Part shown: in pieces, positions 1 through 8,020 of the stretch | Layout of the letters: the number at the start of each line of letters is the position of its first letter | How positions within the stretch are numbered: position 1 is the first letter of the stretch | Source of the DNA: Niabella insulamsoli | Lineage (GTDB): Bacteria > Bacteroidota > Bacteroidia > Chitinophagales > Chitinophagaceae | Length of the DNA: 64,000 bases | Reading direction: 5' to 3' | Assembly (NCBI RefSeq): GCF_039652435.2 | Contig: NZ_CP190246.1 | Location: 1,116,001-1,180,000, forward strand | Position numbers and translations under genes: made by a program | Notes under the pieces: model-generated | Database searches by the model: none | What the model saw: the letters and a program-made list of their open reading frames with translations, nothing else | What the model was told of the DNA's origin: nothing

Positions 1-831
1 AGTTTTATTCTAAACCGCACCACTTCTGTCAAAGCATCTTATGTGAGAAATGTGCAGAACCTGCATCTCATGTCTAATTCAACCACGGGCGCTCCAACTG
101 ATAAATGGCTGGCGAGCACCAATATTATCAAACCTGAAATTGCCGACCAGGTAGCCTTGGGCTGGTACAAAAACTTCGCGGGCTCGCGTTATGAATTTTC
201 AACGGAGGCGTATTACAAAAAAATGTACAATCAGATAGATTACAGGCCTGGCGCGGATGTTTTTACCAATGATGCTATCGAGTCGCAAATTTTATTCGGT
301 ATTGGAAGAGCCTACGGGTGGGAGGTTTTTTTAAAAAAGAAAACGGGAAAAGCTACCGGTTGGATCAGTTACACATTATCTAAAACAGAAAGGAAGATTG
401 ATGGGATTAACGACGGCGCCTGGTACAACGCCCGCCAGGACCGGACGCATGATGTGGCAATCGTGTTCAACTATCAGCTCAACAGGAAATGGAATCTTGC
501 CGCCAACTGGATTTATTACACGGGAGATGCAGTAACGTATCCCAACGGGAAATATGTAATCGACAATCAACTGGTGTTCTATTACACAAAAAGAAATGCC
601 GACCGCATGCCGGCCTACCATCGTTTAGACCTCGGCGCAACCTGGTTGTTGAAAGATAAAAAGAAGTTTACTTCGGAGTTGGCATTCAGTGTGTTTAATG
701 CCTATGGCCGTGAAAATCCTTATATCATTACGTTTGGCCAAAATGAGGATGATCCTTCAAAAACGGAAGCTGTTCAAACCTCACTTTTTAGATTTGTTCC
801 TTCCATTTCGTATAACTTTAAGTTTAAATAA
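1..831 (+). CDS. TonB-dependent receptor, C-terminal part (5' end outside window)
   Basis: The frame is open from the first base to TAA at 829-831, giving 276 residues of a longer protein. The sequence is an alternation of short aromatic-rich strands and polar turns, ending in an aromatic strand (SYNFKFK), as in the last strands of an outer-membrane beta-barrel. The phrase RMPAYHRLDLGATW is typical of the barrel end of Bacteroidota TonB-dependent receptors. The next gene, a DUF4249 lipoprotein, begins 1 bp after the stop, and receptor plus DUF4249 is a recurrent Bacteroidota pair. The plug domain and substrate are not visible, so the ligand cannot be named. Confidence 0.85.
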   Translation, partial: SFILNRTTSVKASYVRNVQNLHLMSNSTTGAPTDKWLASTNIIKPEIADQVALGWYKNFAGSRYEFSTEAYYKKMYNQIDYRPGADVFTNDAIESQILFGIGRAYGWEVFLKKKTGKATGWISYTLSKTERKIDGINDGAWYNARQDRTHDVAIVFNYQLNRKWNLAANWIYYTGDAVTYPNGKYVIDNQLVFYYTKRNADRMPAYHRLDLGATWLLKDKKKFTSELAFSVFNAYGRENPYIITFGQNEDDPSKTEAVQTSLFRFVPSISYNFKFK

Positions 832-832
832 C

Positions 833-1675
833 GTGCGTCATTTTTTTAATATAGGGTTGGTGCTCTCTATCGCGTTGCTGGCGATTGGCTGCGAGCGCGT
901 TATCAATGTTGATATCAAAGATGCCGCGCCGCGATTTGTGGTGGAAGGAATACTGACGGATGACAGTACCTGCCGCGTAAGGCTATCTCAGACCAGCAAT
1001 TTCAACGACACCATCAATTTGCGTGGATTGAGTAACGCAAGAGTAACGATTTTTGAAGAAGGCGGGGCAGGGGTGCTGCTTTCAGAAACGTCGGTGAAAG
1101 GGGTGTATAGGGCGCCTTTCACAGGAAAGCCGGGCCGTACTTATAATTTAAGAGTGGAGTATATGCCAGAAACAGCCAACAGTCCGCTCGTTTTCACCAG
1201 CACCTCGACAATGCCACGCAAAGTGCAGCTAGACAGTTTGTTTGTGACCCAACGTGTCTTCCTGGGGCAAAACCGGCGCATCGCTACTATTCGATTTAAA
1301 GACCCGGCAGCGCTGGGCAATGCGTATCGCTTTGTGCAGTACGTGGACGGGGAGGAAGAAACGACGATTTTTCTGGCGAAGGACGACCTTATCAATGGCA
1401 GGACGGTGGTCGATGAATTGCTTATATTCAACGATGAATATACGTTGAATAAATGCGACCAATTGCGCGTCGAACTGCAAAGTATCGATAAAGCAATTTA
1501 TTTGTTTTGGTATAGTTTAAGCCAGAGTTCGTTGGGCTCTTCTCAATCGGCCTCTCCCGGAAATCCTGCATCAAATATAAAGGGTGGGGCATTGGGTTAT
1601 TTCAGTGCGCATACGGTGTCTTCGCTCAACATAGCCGTGGATCCTGATTCAACCTGTAGTTATCCGGTGGACTAG
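833..1675 (+). CDS. DUF4249-family outer-membrane lipoprotein
   Basis: I place the start at GTG 833, one base after the receptor stop. The open frame runs further upstream into the receptor gene, but only this start gives a proper lipoprotein signal: hydrophobic residues 7-19 and lipobox LAIGC with Cys20. The mature 260 residues have the DUF4249 look: a first beta-strand (RFVVEGILTDD), then 'VRLSQTSNFND', then 'ARVTIFEEGG' followed by 'GVYRAPFTGKPGRTYNLRVEY'-type strands (split here only for quotation). The protein is probably a periplasmic or surface partner of the receptor. Translational coupling is likely from the 1-bp spacing. No function has been established for the family that I can name. 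Confidence 0.8.
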   Translation: MRHFFNIGLVLSIALLAIGCERVINVDIKDAAPRFVVEGILTDDSTCRVRLSQTSNFNDTINLRGLSNARVTIFEEGGAGVLLSETSVKGVYRAPFTGKPGRTYNLRVEYMPETANSPLVFTSTSTMPRKVQLDSLFVTQRVFLGQNRRIATIRFKDPAALGNAYRFVQYVDGEEETTIFLAKDDLINGRTVVDELLIFNDEYTLNKCDQLRVELQSIDKAIYLFWYSLSQSSLGSSQSASPGNPASNIKGGALGYFSAHTVSSLNIAVDPDSTCSYPVD

Positions 1676-1683
1676 CACCGGAT
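1662..1683 (+). terminator. Hairpin over the stop codon of the DUF4249 gene
   Basis: ATCCGGTG (1662-1669) and CACCGGAT (1676-1683) are perfect 8-bp arms. The TAG stop lies in the 6-base loop. There is no T-run after it, so intrinsic termination is uncertain; it may only protect the 3' end of the mRNA. Confidence 0.4.
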
Positions 1684-1862
1684 TATTATCGCGGCGATGC
1701 CGGCAGAAAATTTGTATATTCAATTGCCGGATCATTTTATAAAAAGTCCATAATTCTTTGTCAAATTAATGGTGAAGAGCATTGGAATTACTGATAGTGT
1801 TATATTTTCGCCCTCTTTAAAATCGAAATATAGCAATTAACTAACGATAGCTTTCTTAACGC

Positions 1863-2870
1863 ATGAAGCAACTTTCAATCAAAGATATTGCACGCTTAGC
1901 GGGTGTGGTGCCCTCCACGGTTTCTTTTGTGATCAATGGTAAAGAAAAGGAAATGCGGATCAGTGAGGAAATGGCCAAAAAAATCCGCAAGATTATTAAA
2001 GACACAGGTTACATCCCCAACAAGTCTGCTGCGAGCCTGAGAACCGGCAAAACGCATGTTATTGGTTTGATCGTTGAAAATATCTCAAACAGGTTCTTTT
2101 CCATGTTGGCAAAAGCGATTGAAGATATCGCATATGATGTGGGTTATCGCCTGGTTTATTGCAGTACAGAAAATGATGATAAAAAAGGGTCTGAGCTCAT
2201 TAGGATGTTGCATAAGCAGGTAGATGGGTTTATCATTACGCCGTCGAAAGGTATGAAAGAGGAAGTACTGAAACTTAAAACCTCTGGTAAGCCGGTCGTG
2301 TTATTGGATCGATATTTCGCGGATGTCGATATTCCCTACGTATTGGTTGATAATAAAAAGAGTGTAAAGTCCGGCGTTGAACTGTTATATGAAAAAGGTT
2401 ATAAAAGAATAGCATTCATTATTACGGCGCTCGAACAAACACAAATGCAAGACCGGTTGGCTTCTTTTAAAGCGGCTGCTAAAAAGCATGATATCCTGGA
2501 TCCGGAGTTGATTTTGGAACTTCCTTTTTCTGCCCAGGAAGGCGCTTATGAAAACGATATCCGGTCTTTTTTAAAGAAGCACAAGGATATTGATGCCATC
2601 TTTTTTGCCACTAACTATTTAGCTATTCAAGGCCTCAAGGCGCTCCAGGAGCTGAACTGGAAAATACCTGGTAAGGTTGGCGTCTTATCTTTTGATGACC
2701 ATGAAATCTTTAAACTCTACACACCCTCCATCACTGCTATTAATCAGCCCATTACCGAAATTGCTAAAAAAGGGGTAGAGATATTAAGGCTTCAAATGAG
2801 CGGCAAAGCCGAGCCTGCGGGGCAGGCTACTTTGCTAAAATCAGAAATCATTAATCGGAAATCTTTGTAA
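1863..2870 (+). CDS. LacI-family transcriptional regulator of the adjacent PUL
   Basis: A 335-residue protein, the usual length for LacI/GalR regulators. Residues 5-24 form the N-terminal helix-turn-helix (IKDIARLAGVVPSTVSFVI), followed by the hinge with 'NKSAASLRTGKTHVIG'. From about residue 64 onward lies the periplasmic-binding-protein-like sugar sensor ('GLIVENISNRFFSMLAKAIE', 'VLSFDDHEIFKLYTPSITAI'). It is divergent in name only: it lies on the same strand as, and directly upstream of, the PUL, so it most likely senses a released sugar and controls the locus. PULs are more often governed by hybrid two-component systems or ECF sigma/anti-sigma pairs. A perfect palindrome lies 2 bp after its stop and overlaps the next promoter. 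Confidence 0.93.
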   Translation: MKQLSIKDIARLAGVVPSTVSFVINGKEKEMRISEEMAKKIRKIIKDTGYIPNKSAASLRTGKTHVIGLIVENISNRFFSMLAKAIEDIAYDVGYRLVYCSTENDDKKGSELIRMLHKQVDGFIITPSKGMKEEVLKLKTSGKPVVLLDRYFADVDIPYVLVDNKKSVKSGVELLYEKGYKRIAFIITALEQTQMQDRLASFKAAAKKHDILDPELILELPFSAQEGAYENDIRSFLKKHKDIDAIFFATNYLAIQGLKALQELNWKIPGKVGVLSFDDHEIFKLYTPSITAINQPITEIAKKGVEILRLQMSGKAEPAGQATLLKSEIINRKSL

Positions 2871-2871
2871 A

Positions 2872-2905
2872 AAAACTTTTGTAATTAACAAAAGTTTTAT
2901 ACTTT
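2872..2905 (+). promoter_or_regulatory. Perfect palindrome overlapping the PUL promoter; possible LacI operator
   Basis: AAAACTTTTGT (2872-2882) and ACAAAAGTTTT (2888-2898) are perfect 11-bp arms around AATTA. The right arm runs into a -7-like box TATACTTT (2898-2905), and a TTG at 2879-2881 stands 16 bp upstream of it. The position, just after the lacI-type gene and at the promoter of the first PUL gene, suits an operator. It could also be a hairpin ending the regulator mRNA, though a T-run after it is short. Confidence 0.45.
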
Positions 2906-2941
2906 AGTGGTGCAAAAACGATTTTTCTTAACGATTGCTAC

Positions 2942-2967
2942 GACTCTAAGCCATGACTCTAAGCCAG
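2942..2967 (+). repeat. 13-bp tandem duplication that places the GH172 start codon
   Basis: GACTCTAAGCCAT (2942-2954) is followed directly by GACTCTAAGCCAG (2955-2967). The ATG used for the next gene (2953-2955) spans the junction of the two copies, and a TAA lies in frame two codons upstream. Confidence 0.8.
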
Positions 2968-4887
2968 AGAATATTGCCGCTTTTGATTGCCCTCACGCTT
3001 TGTGGCGGTAGATTTCATGTTTTATCACAACCGGCTACTGTCAATTTTTTATCAGAATTGAAACGTCTGGGAAATATTCCGGAGCTTCCGGTTTACCTGC
3101 CCGATAGTGAGGTTAAACAATTTTCTTCTTATGACCGGAGCGGGGGAAATGATGACGGTTTTAGCGGTAAATATTCATTTGTTCGTAAAAATGAAAAAGG
3201 CCACCTGGTCATTTTTGATGCATCGTCAAGCGGCGTGATAGAGCGAATATGGACGCCAACTCCAACTGACGACACGCTTGATTTTTATTTTGAAGGCGCT
3301 GCTTCACCTTCTTTTTCGATTAAGTTTCGCGACTTGTTTAGCGGAGCAGTTTCGCCCTTTGTTCATCCCCTCGCCGGATCGAAAGTCGGAGGCTTTTACA
3401 GTTATATTCCGATTCCCTACAAAGACGGGTGTAAAGTGGTGTTGCGCGGAGAAAAATTAATGTTCTATCAAATACAGTATCGAACATTGGGGGCTGCTTA
3501 CCGCGTGCAGTCTTTCAGCGGGAAAACGACGGCCGATGAACAAAAGCTGCTGCGTCGCGTCGCAGAAAGCTGGGCTGACGAAGACCCGACTGATATTTCC
3601 TGGTTGACAAAAAAGACAGCCTGCATTGAAAACGAACTGAAACTCGAGCCCGGAAAGACGTTGTCATTCGCTTCTTTAGCGGAGGGCGGGCGAGTGGTGG
3701 GTGTGCAGATATCACCTTCAAGATTGTTTGAGGGCGCCTACAAGCAGGTAGATCTTAGAATTACCTGGGATGGTGAAGAGCAGCCTGCCATCAACCTGCC
3801 CATCGCCGACTTTTTTGGTTTTGCGTTTGGCAGTCGTTCTATGAAAAGTAAATTGATGGGAGCGACGGATGCGAAACTTTACTGTTATCTGCCCATGCCT
3901 TTCGACCGATCGGCCCGCTTTGAATTAGTGTATCGCGAAAATAAATTGTTAGAAGGTCAGCCCGTCTTATCGCTCAAAACTTCGGTATTTTATACTGCTG
4001 AAAAAAGAAATATAAAGCAAGAAGGCAAGCTGTATGCTTTTTGGAACAGCAGTCAGCCGGCTCCCGGCGAGCCTCATTTGTTTTTGGAGGGAAACGGAGC
4101 TGGACATTATATGGGCACACTACTGCAAAGCCAGGCGACTGAATTTTCCCATTTCACCGAATTTTTTGAAGGAGACGATAAAACGCTAATAGATGGTGCT
4201 ATGGCTATTCATGGAACGGGTAGCGAAGACTATTTTAATGGAGGTTGGTACGCCCAACCCGGCGGATGGGTGGAGAAGTTGGGAACTGCATTGCATGGAT
4301 GTCTCGATTATTCTTTGCCTTTTAGCCGCACAGGCGGTTACAGGTTTTATTTAACCGACAAAATCCCTTTCAATAAAAGTATTCAGCATAGCATTGAACA
4401 CGGGCCTGAACAAAATAATCGAAAGGTTTGGTACACCTCGGTGGCTTTTTACTACGCCAATAGGCCCGTGCAAATCAACCATCCGCCCCAAAATGAAACC
4501 GCAATTGTATTTCAGCCAGACACACTTACTTTTTATACCCGCTTGATGCAGCATCTTACTTATAATGGAAATATACATCTGCGAGACGGAAGCGCGGTGT
4601 CGGAAGGAGCGGATAACGCAGCTATGAATATCAGCGTGGCTGAGCTACAGAAGGGTAAGTATAAAGTTTTTCTGCATCAGGTTAAAGAAAGCGACGGCAA
4701 TGTTGAAGTGAGTCTTGCCGCAGGTCGCGAGCCCTCCGGCTGGAAAAAAGTCCCGTTAAAAGACCAGGATTGCTACCTGGGTGAAATTGAAATTTACGAT
4801 CCCGCTATACCCGTATCCATATTGTTTAAAAACAGCGACAGGAAATCGTTGCGTTTTAACCGGGTTATGCTTGTTCCATATAAATAA
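2953..4887 (+). CDS. GH172 (DUF2961) family glycoside hydrolase, long form
   Basis: 644 residues with a signal peptide (about 1-26, ending near VLSQ). The family signature GTGSEDYF is at about 420-427, and 'FRVIERIWTPTP'-like N-terminal strands (IERIWTPTPTDDTLDFYFEG) match the start of DUF2961 domains. In GH172 the acidic residue in the G-T-G-x-E-D-Y-F motif is part of the active site. The family contains difructose-anhydride enzymes and exo-alpha-D-arabinofuranosidases, including ones from Bacteroidota acting on mycobacterial D-arabinan. About 200 C-terminal residues exceed the short family form and look like an extra beta-sandwich. It is the first gene of the PUL, 31 bp before susC. Exact substrate is inferred only. 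The ATG is formed by a small tandem duplication. Confidence 0.85.
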   Translation: MTLSQRILPLLIALTLCGGRFHVLSQPATVNFLSELKRLGNIPELPVYLPDSEVKQFSSYDRSGGNDDGFSGKYSFVRKNEKGHLVIFDASSSGVIERIWTPTPTDDTLDFYFEGAASPSFSIKFRDLFSGAVSPFVHPLAGSKVGGFYSYIPIPYKDGCKVVLRGEKLMFYQIQYRTLGAAYRVQSFSGKTTADEQKLLRRVAESWADEDPTDISWLTKKTACIENELKLEPGKTLSFASLAEGGRVVGVQISPSRLFEGAYKQVDLRITWDGEEQPAINLPIADFFGFAFGSRSMKSKLMGATDAKLYCYLPMPFDRSARFELVYRENKLLEGQPVLSLKTSVFYTAEKRNIKQEGKLYAFWNSSQPAPGEPHLFLEGNGAGHYMGTLLQSQATEFSHFTEFFEGDDKTLIDGAMAIHGTGSEDYFNGGWYAQPGGWVEKLGTALHGCLDYSLPFSRTGGYRFYLTDKIPFNKSIQHSIEHGPEQNNRKVWYTSVAFYYANRPVQINHPPQNETAIVFQPDTLTFYTRLMQHLTYNGNIHLRDGSAVSEGADNAAMNISVAELQKGKYKVFLHQVKESDGNVEVSLAAGREPSGWKKVPLKDQDCYLGEIEIYDPAIPVSILFKNSDRKSLRFNRVMLVPYK

Positions 4888-4918
4888 AAGCCAATTATTA
4901 ATTTTTAAAGTGTCATTT

Positions 4919-7900
4919 ATGAGAAGTCCACTTTGGGTACTTAACAAGGGCATGCATGCGCTGCTGCTGTTTATCTTTTTGAATGCGGGAGATCTGCATG
5001 CTCAAGATGAATTACAAAATATTTCAGGGCTGGTGCGAGACCGGGCCGGTTTGTTCATCGCCAATGTATCGGTCCAGGTGCAGGGTTCTGATCGTGGGAC
5101 GATCACCGATGCAAGAGGCGAATTCAACATCAGGGCCTCGAAGTTCGATAGTCTGGTGTTCTCTTCGGTAGGCTATTTGCCGACTACGATGGTGGTGGGT
5201 AACAATCGTGTTTTAAATGTAGTATTGGAAGCCGAACAAAACTCTATGAATGAAGTCGTGGTAGTGGGGTTTGGCCGGCAGAGAAAAATTAGCGTAGTAG
5301 GTGCGCAATCCACGGTTAACCCCGAAGAACTCGACATGCCGGTGTCTAATATCAACACGCTTTTAGCCGGACGCCTTTCGGGTGTCATTGGTGTGCAGCG
5401 TGGCGGACAGCCCGGCCGAAGCAGCGCTGATATTTGGATCAGGGGGATCTCTACTTTTGGTGGCGGGTCTTCCGCTCCGCTAATATTGGTTGATGGAGTG
5501 CAACGAGATATCAACAATATTGACGCCCAGGACGTAGCTTCTTTTACGGTGTTAAAAGATGCGGCCGGTACGGCAGTTTATGGTGTTCGCGGCGCCAACG
5601 GTGTTATATTGATTACGACCAAAACGGGTAAAGTAGGCAAGCCCCAGGTAAACATTGATTTTAGCCAGGGTGTTTCCATGTTTACGCAAGTGCCAAAAAT
5701 GGCCAACGCGGTTCAGTATCTCGAAGCTGCCAACGAGTCTTTTACTACGCGCGGACAAAATGCAAAATACTCACAGGAGTATATCGACAACACTATCAAT
5801 AATACCGACCCTGAATTATATCCCAATGTAGATTGGTTTGACGCACTTTTTAAGCCACAGGGCAGCATTCGCACGGCGAACGTAAATGTAAATGGAGGTT
5901 CCGATTTTCTGAAATACTATGGATCGGTTTCGTATTATGATGAGACTGGTTTGATGAACACCGATAAGTTACAGGATTACAATGCCGATCTTAAATTCAG
6001 AAGGTTTAATGTAACCACTAATGTGAATATGAATATTACGCGGACTACAAAGCTTGATATTGGTATCCGCGGTTTTTTCAGCAATATCAACCAACCCTAT
6101 ATCGGTGTTACAGATATTTTTGGTTCGGCAATGTCTACGCCTCCGACCGAATATCCGCTTGAATACACCGGCGGATTTGTTCCGGGAAAGAATCCAAACG
6201 GCGGTTATCGCAACCCTTGGGCGGATCTTACCCGCAGGGGCTATAATACGGAATTTAACAACCAGTTATTTTCCAATCTTCGCCTTACACAAGATTTTGG
6301 ATTCGTCGTTAAGGGGCTGAGCGCAACTTCGATGTTTGCCTTCGATGCTGCCAACAGGCGCACGCTGGCAAGAGGTAAAAGAGAAGATACTTTTTTCCCT
6401 GATCCTGCAAAACCCAGAAACGATGATGGCTCTTTGAACCTTACCAGAACTTTTGTGGGTTCGGGAAATTATCTTTCTTACGAAAGAAGCAATGGCGGGA
6501 ACCGTAGGTTTTACTGGGAGTCGTCGCTTAATTATGATAATACTTTTGGAAAAAGCCGGGTAGGCGGTTTAGCGCTTTTTTATACGCAAGATTATTCGGA
6601 TGAATTTGCCGGGGACTTTACCAGTGCAATCCCGCAGCGCTCTGTGGGCCTTGCAGGCAGGCTGACCTACTCTTATGATGACAGATATTTTATCGAAGGA
6701 AATATTGGTTACAACGGGTCTGAAACCTTTGCTCCTGAAAACCGGTTTGGTACTTTCCCCGCATTTGGCGTGGGCTGGGTGCCGTCGAATGAAAAGTTTT
6801 TCGAGCCAGTGAAAAACGTGATTACCTATTTGAAATTCCGCTACTCTGATGGTTTGACCGGTATTGGAGATATTGTAGGCCGCAGGTTTGGTTACCTCAC
6901 TATCGTCGCTGATAACGTGCAGGGCTACCGCTTTGCCAGGGATTATGGATACACTTCTGGTATCAACGTCACAGAATTTGGATATGATGTTGCCTGGGCT
7001 GAAGCCAGAAAGCAAGATCTGGGTATCGAGGTGAAAACCTTGCAAGACCGTCTTTCTATCATCGTTGATTTATTTAAGGAGAGAAGAGAAGGCATATTCT
7101 TAAGAAGAGGTTCGCTGCCGCTCTTTATGGGGCTTAGCAATCAGCCGTTTGGAAATTTGGGAATCACAAATAATAAAGGGATCGATGGAAGCATTGAGTA
7201 CAACGGGAATATTGGCCAGGTAGAGTTTAATCTGCGCGGCAACCTTACCTATAACAAAGACGAAATGGTGGAAAACGATCAGCCCGTGCCTCAATATTCA
7301 TGGATGGACCGCCGCGGACATAATATCCTCGCGCGATTTGGTTATGTGGCGGAAGGATTATTCAGAGACCAGGCCGAAATTGACGCAAGCGCCGTACCAG
7401 GTGATAAGTCTTTGGTGTTGCCCGGCGATATCAAGTATAAAGACCTGAATGGCGACGGTTTGATCAATAGCTATGACCAGACGTATATTGGTTATGGCGA
7501 TGTTCCTTCAATGGTCTATGGTTTTGGTTTTGGACTGGGATACAAAGCATTTAAGTTAAACGTGTTGTTTACCGGTCAGAACGGGGCTGATATTTACCTG
7601 GCCGGGGACGCTATCCAGCCTTTTGCAAACGGCGCTGGTATTTCTAATGTTTATGCAAATATTGACGACCGCTGGACAGAAGCCAACCCACGCCAGGACG
7701 TGTTTTATCCAAGGCTTGCCAATGGGGAAGATCGCAACAGGAACAACACCCAGTTCAGTTCTTGGTGGTTAAGAGATGCGAATTTCATCCGCCTGAAAAC
7801 TGCTGAGTTAGATTATATCGTTCCGCAGCACCTCATCAAGGGCGTATTTAAAAAAGCAATCGTTTATATACAGGCGATTAACCCGCTTACCTTCAGCAAG

Positions 7901-7999
7901 TTTGATTTTTGGGATCTGGAAAGTACGGTGAATGTTGGCAACGGAACCAGGTATCCTAATATCAAATCGTTCTCTTTGGGCGTGAATCTCAATTTCTAA
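4919..7999 (+). CDS. SusC/RagA-like TonB-dependent outer-membrane oligosaccharide transporter
   Basis: 1026 residues. The open frame starts at 4781 inside the GH172 gene, but ATG 4919 gives a signal peptide (MRSPLWVLNKGMHALLLFIF... cleaved after LHAQ), so I start there. Order: carboxypeptidase-regulatory-like domain (about 30-105, 'ISGLVRDRAGLFIANVSVQV', 'SSVGYLPTTMVV'), TonB-box region (NEVVVVGFGRQRK), plug ('ADIWIRGISTFGGG', 'PLILVDGVQRD', 'VLKDAAGTAVYGVRGANGVI'), then the barrel ending in 'FSLGVNLNF'. It imports oligosaccharides together with the SusD-like lid encoded 21 bp downstream. SusC/SusD pairing defines this locus as a PUL. Confidence 0.96.
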   Translation: MRSPLWVLNKGMHALLLFIFLNAGDLHAQDELQNISGLVRDRAGLFIANVSVQVQGSDRGTITDARGEFNIRASKFDSLVFSSVGYLPTTMVVGNNRVLNVVLEAEQNSMNEVVVVGFGRQRKISVVGAQSTVNPEELDMPVSNINTLLAGRLSGVIGVQRGGQPGRSSADIWIRGISTFGGGSSAPLILVDGVQRDINNIDAQDVASFTVLKDAAGTAVYGVRGANGVILITTKTGKVGKPQVNIDFSQGVSMFTQVPKMANAVQYLEAANESFTTRGQNAKYSQEYIDNTINNTDPELYPNVDWFDALFKPQGSIRTANVNVNGGSDFLKYYGSVSYYDETGLMNTDKLQDYNADLKFRRFNVTTNVNMNITRTTKLDIGIRGFFSNINQPYIGVTDIFGSAMSTPPTEYPLEYTGGFVPGKNPNGGYRNPWADLTRRGYNTEFNNQLFSNLRLTQDFGFVVKGLSATSMFAFDAANRRTLARGKREDTFFPDPAKPRNDDGSLNLTRTFVGSGNYLSYERSNGGNRRFYWESSLNYDNTFGKSRVGGLALFYTQDYSDEFAGDFTSAIPQRSVGLAGRLTYSYDDRYFIEGNIGYNGSETFAPENRFGTFPAFGVGWVPSNEKFFEPVKNVITYLKFRYSDGLTGIGDIVGRRFGYLTIVADNVQGYRFARDYGYTSGINVTEFGYDVAWAEARKQDLGIEVKTLQDRLSIIVDLFKERREGIFLRRGSLPLFMGLSNQPFGNLGITNNKGIDGSIEYNGNIGQVEFNLRGNLTYNKDEMVENDQPVPQYSWMDRRGHNILARFGYVAEGLFRDQAEIDASAVPGDKSLVLPGDIKYKDLNGDGLINSYDQTYIGYGDVPSMVYGFGFGLGYKAFKLNVLFTGQNGADIYLAGDAIQPFANGAGISNVYANIDDRWTEANPRQDVFYPRLANGEDRNRNNTQFSSWWLRDANFIRLKTAELDYIVPQHLIKGVFKKAIVYIQAINPLTFSKFDFWDLESTVNVGNGTRYPNIKSFSLGVNLNF

Positions 8000-8020
8000 A
8001 AACTATTCAATCATACTGTT

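Noticed and set aside
689..832. Upstream extension of the DUF4249 frame inside the receptor gene.
   Set aside because: It overlaps the receptor in another frame and would bury the lipoprotein signal; GTG 833 gives the proper N-terminus.
4781..4918. Upstream extension of the SusC frame.
   Set aside because: It lies inside the GH172 gene in another frame; ATG 4919 gives a signal peptide.
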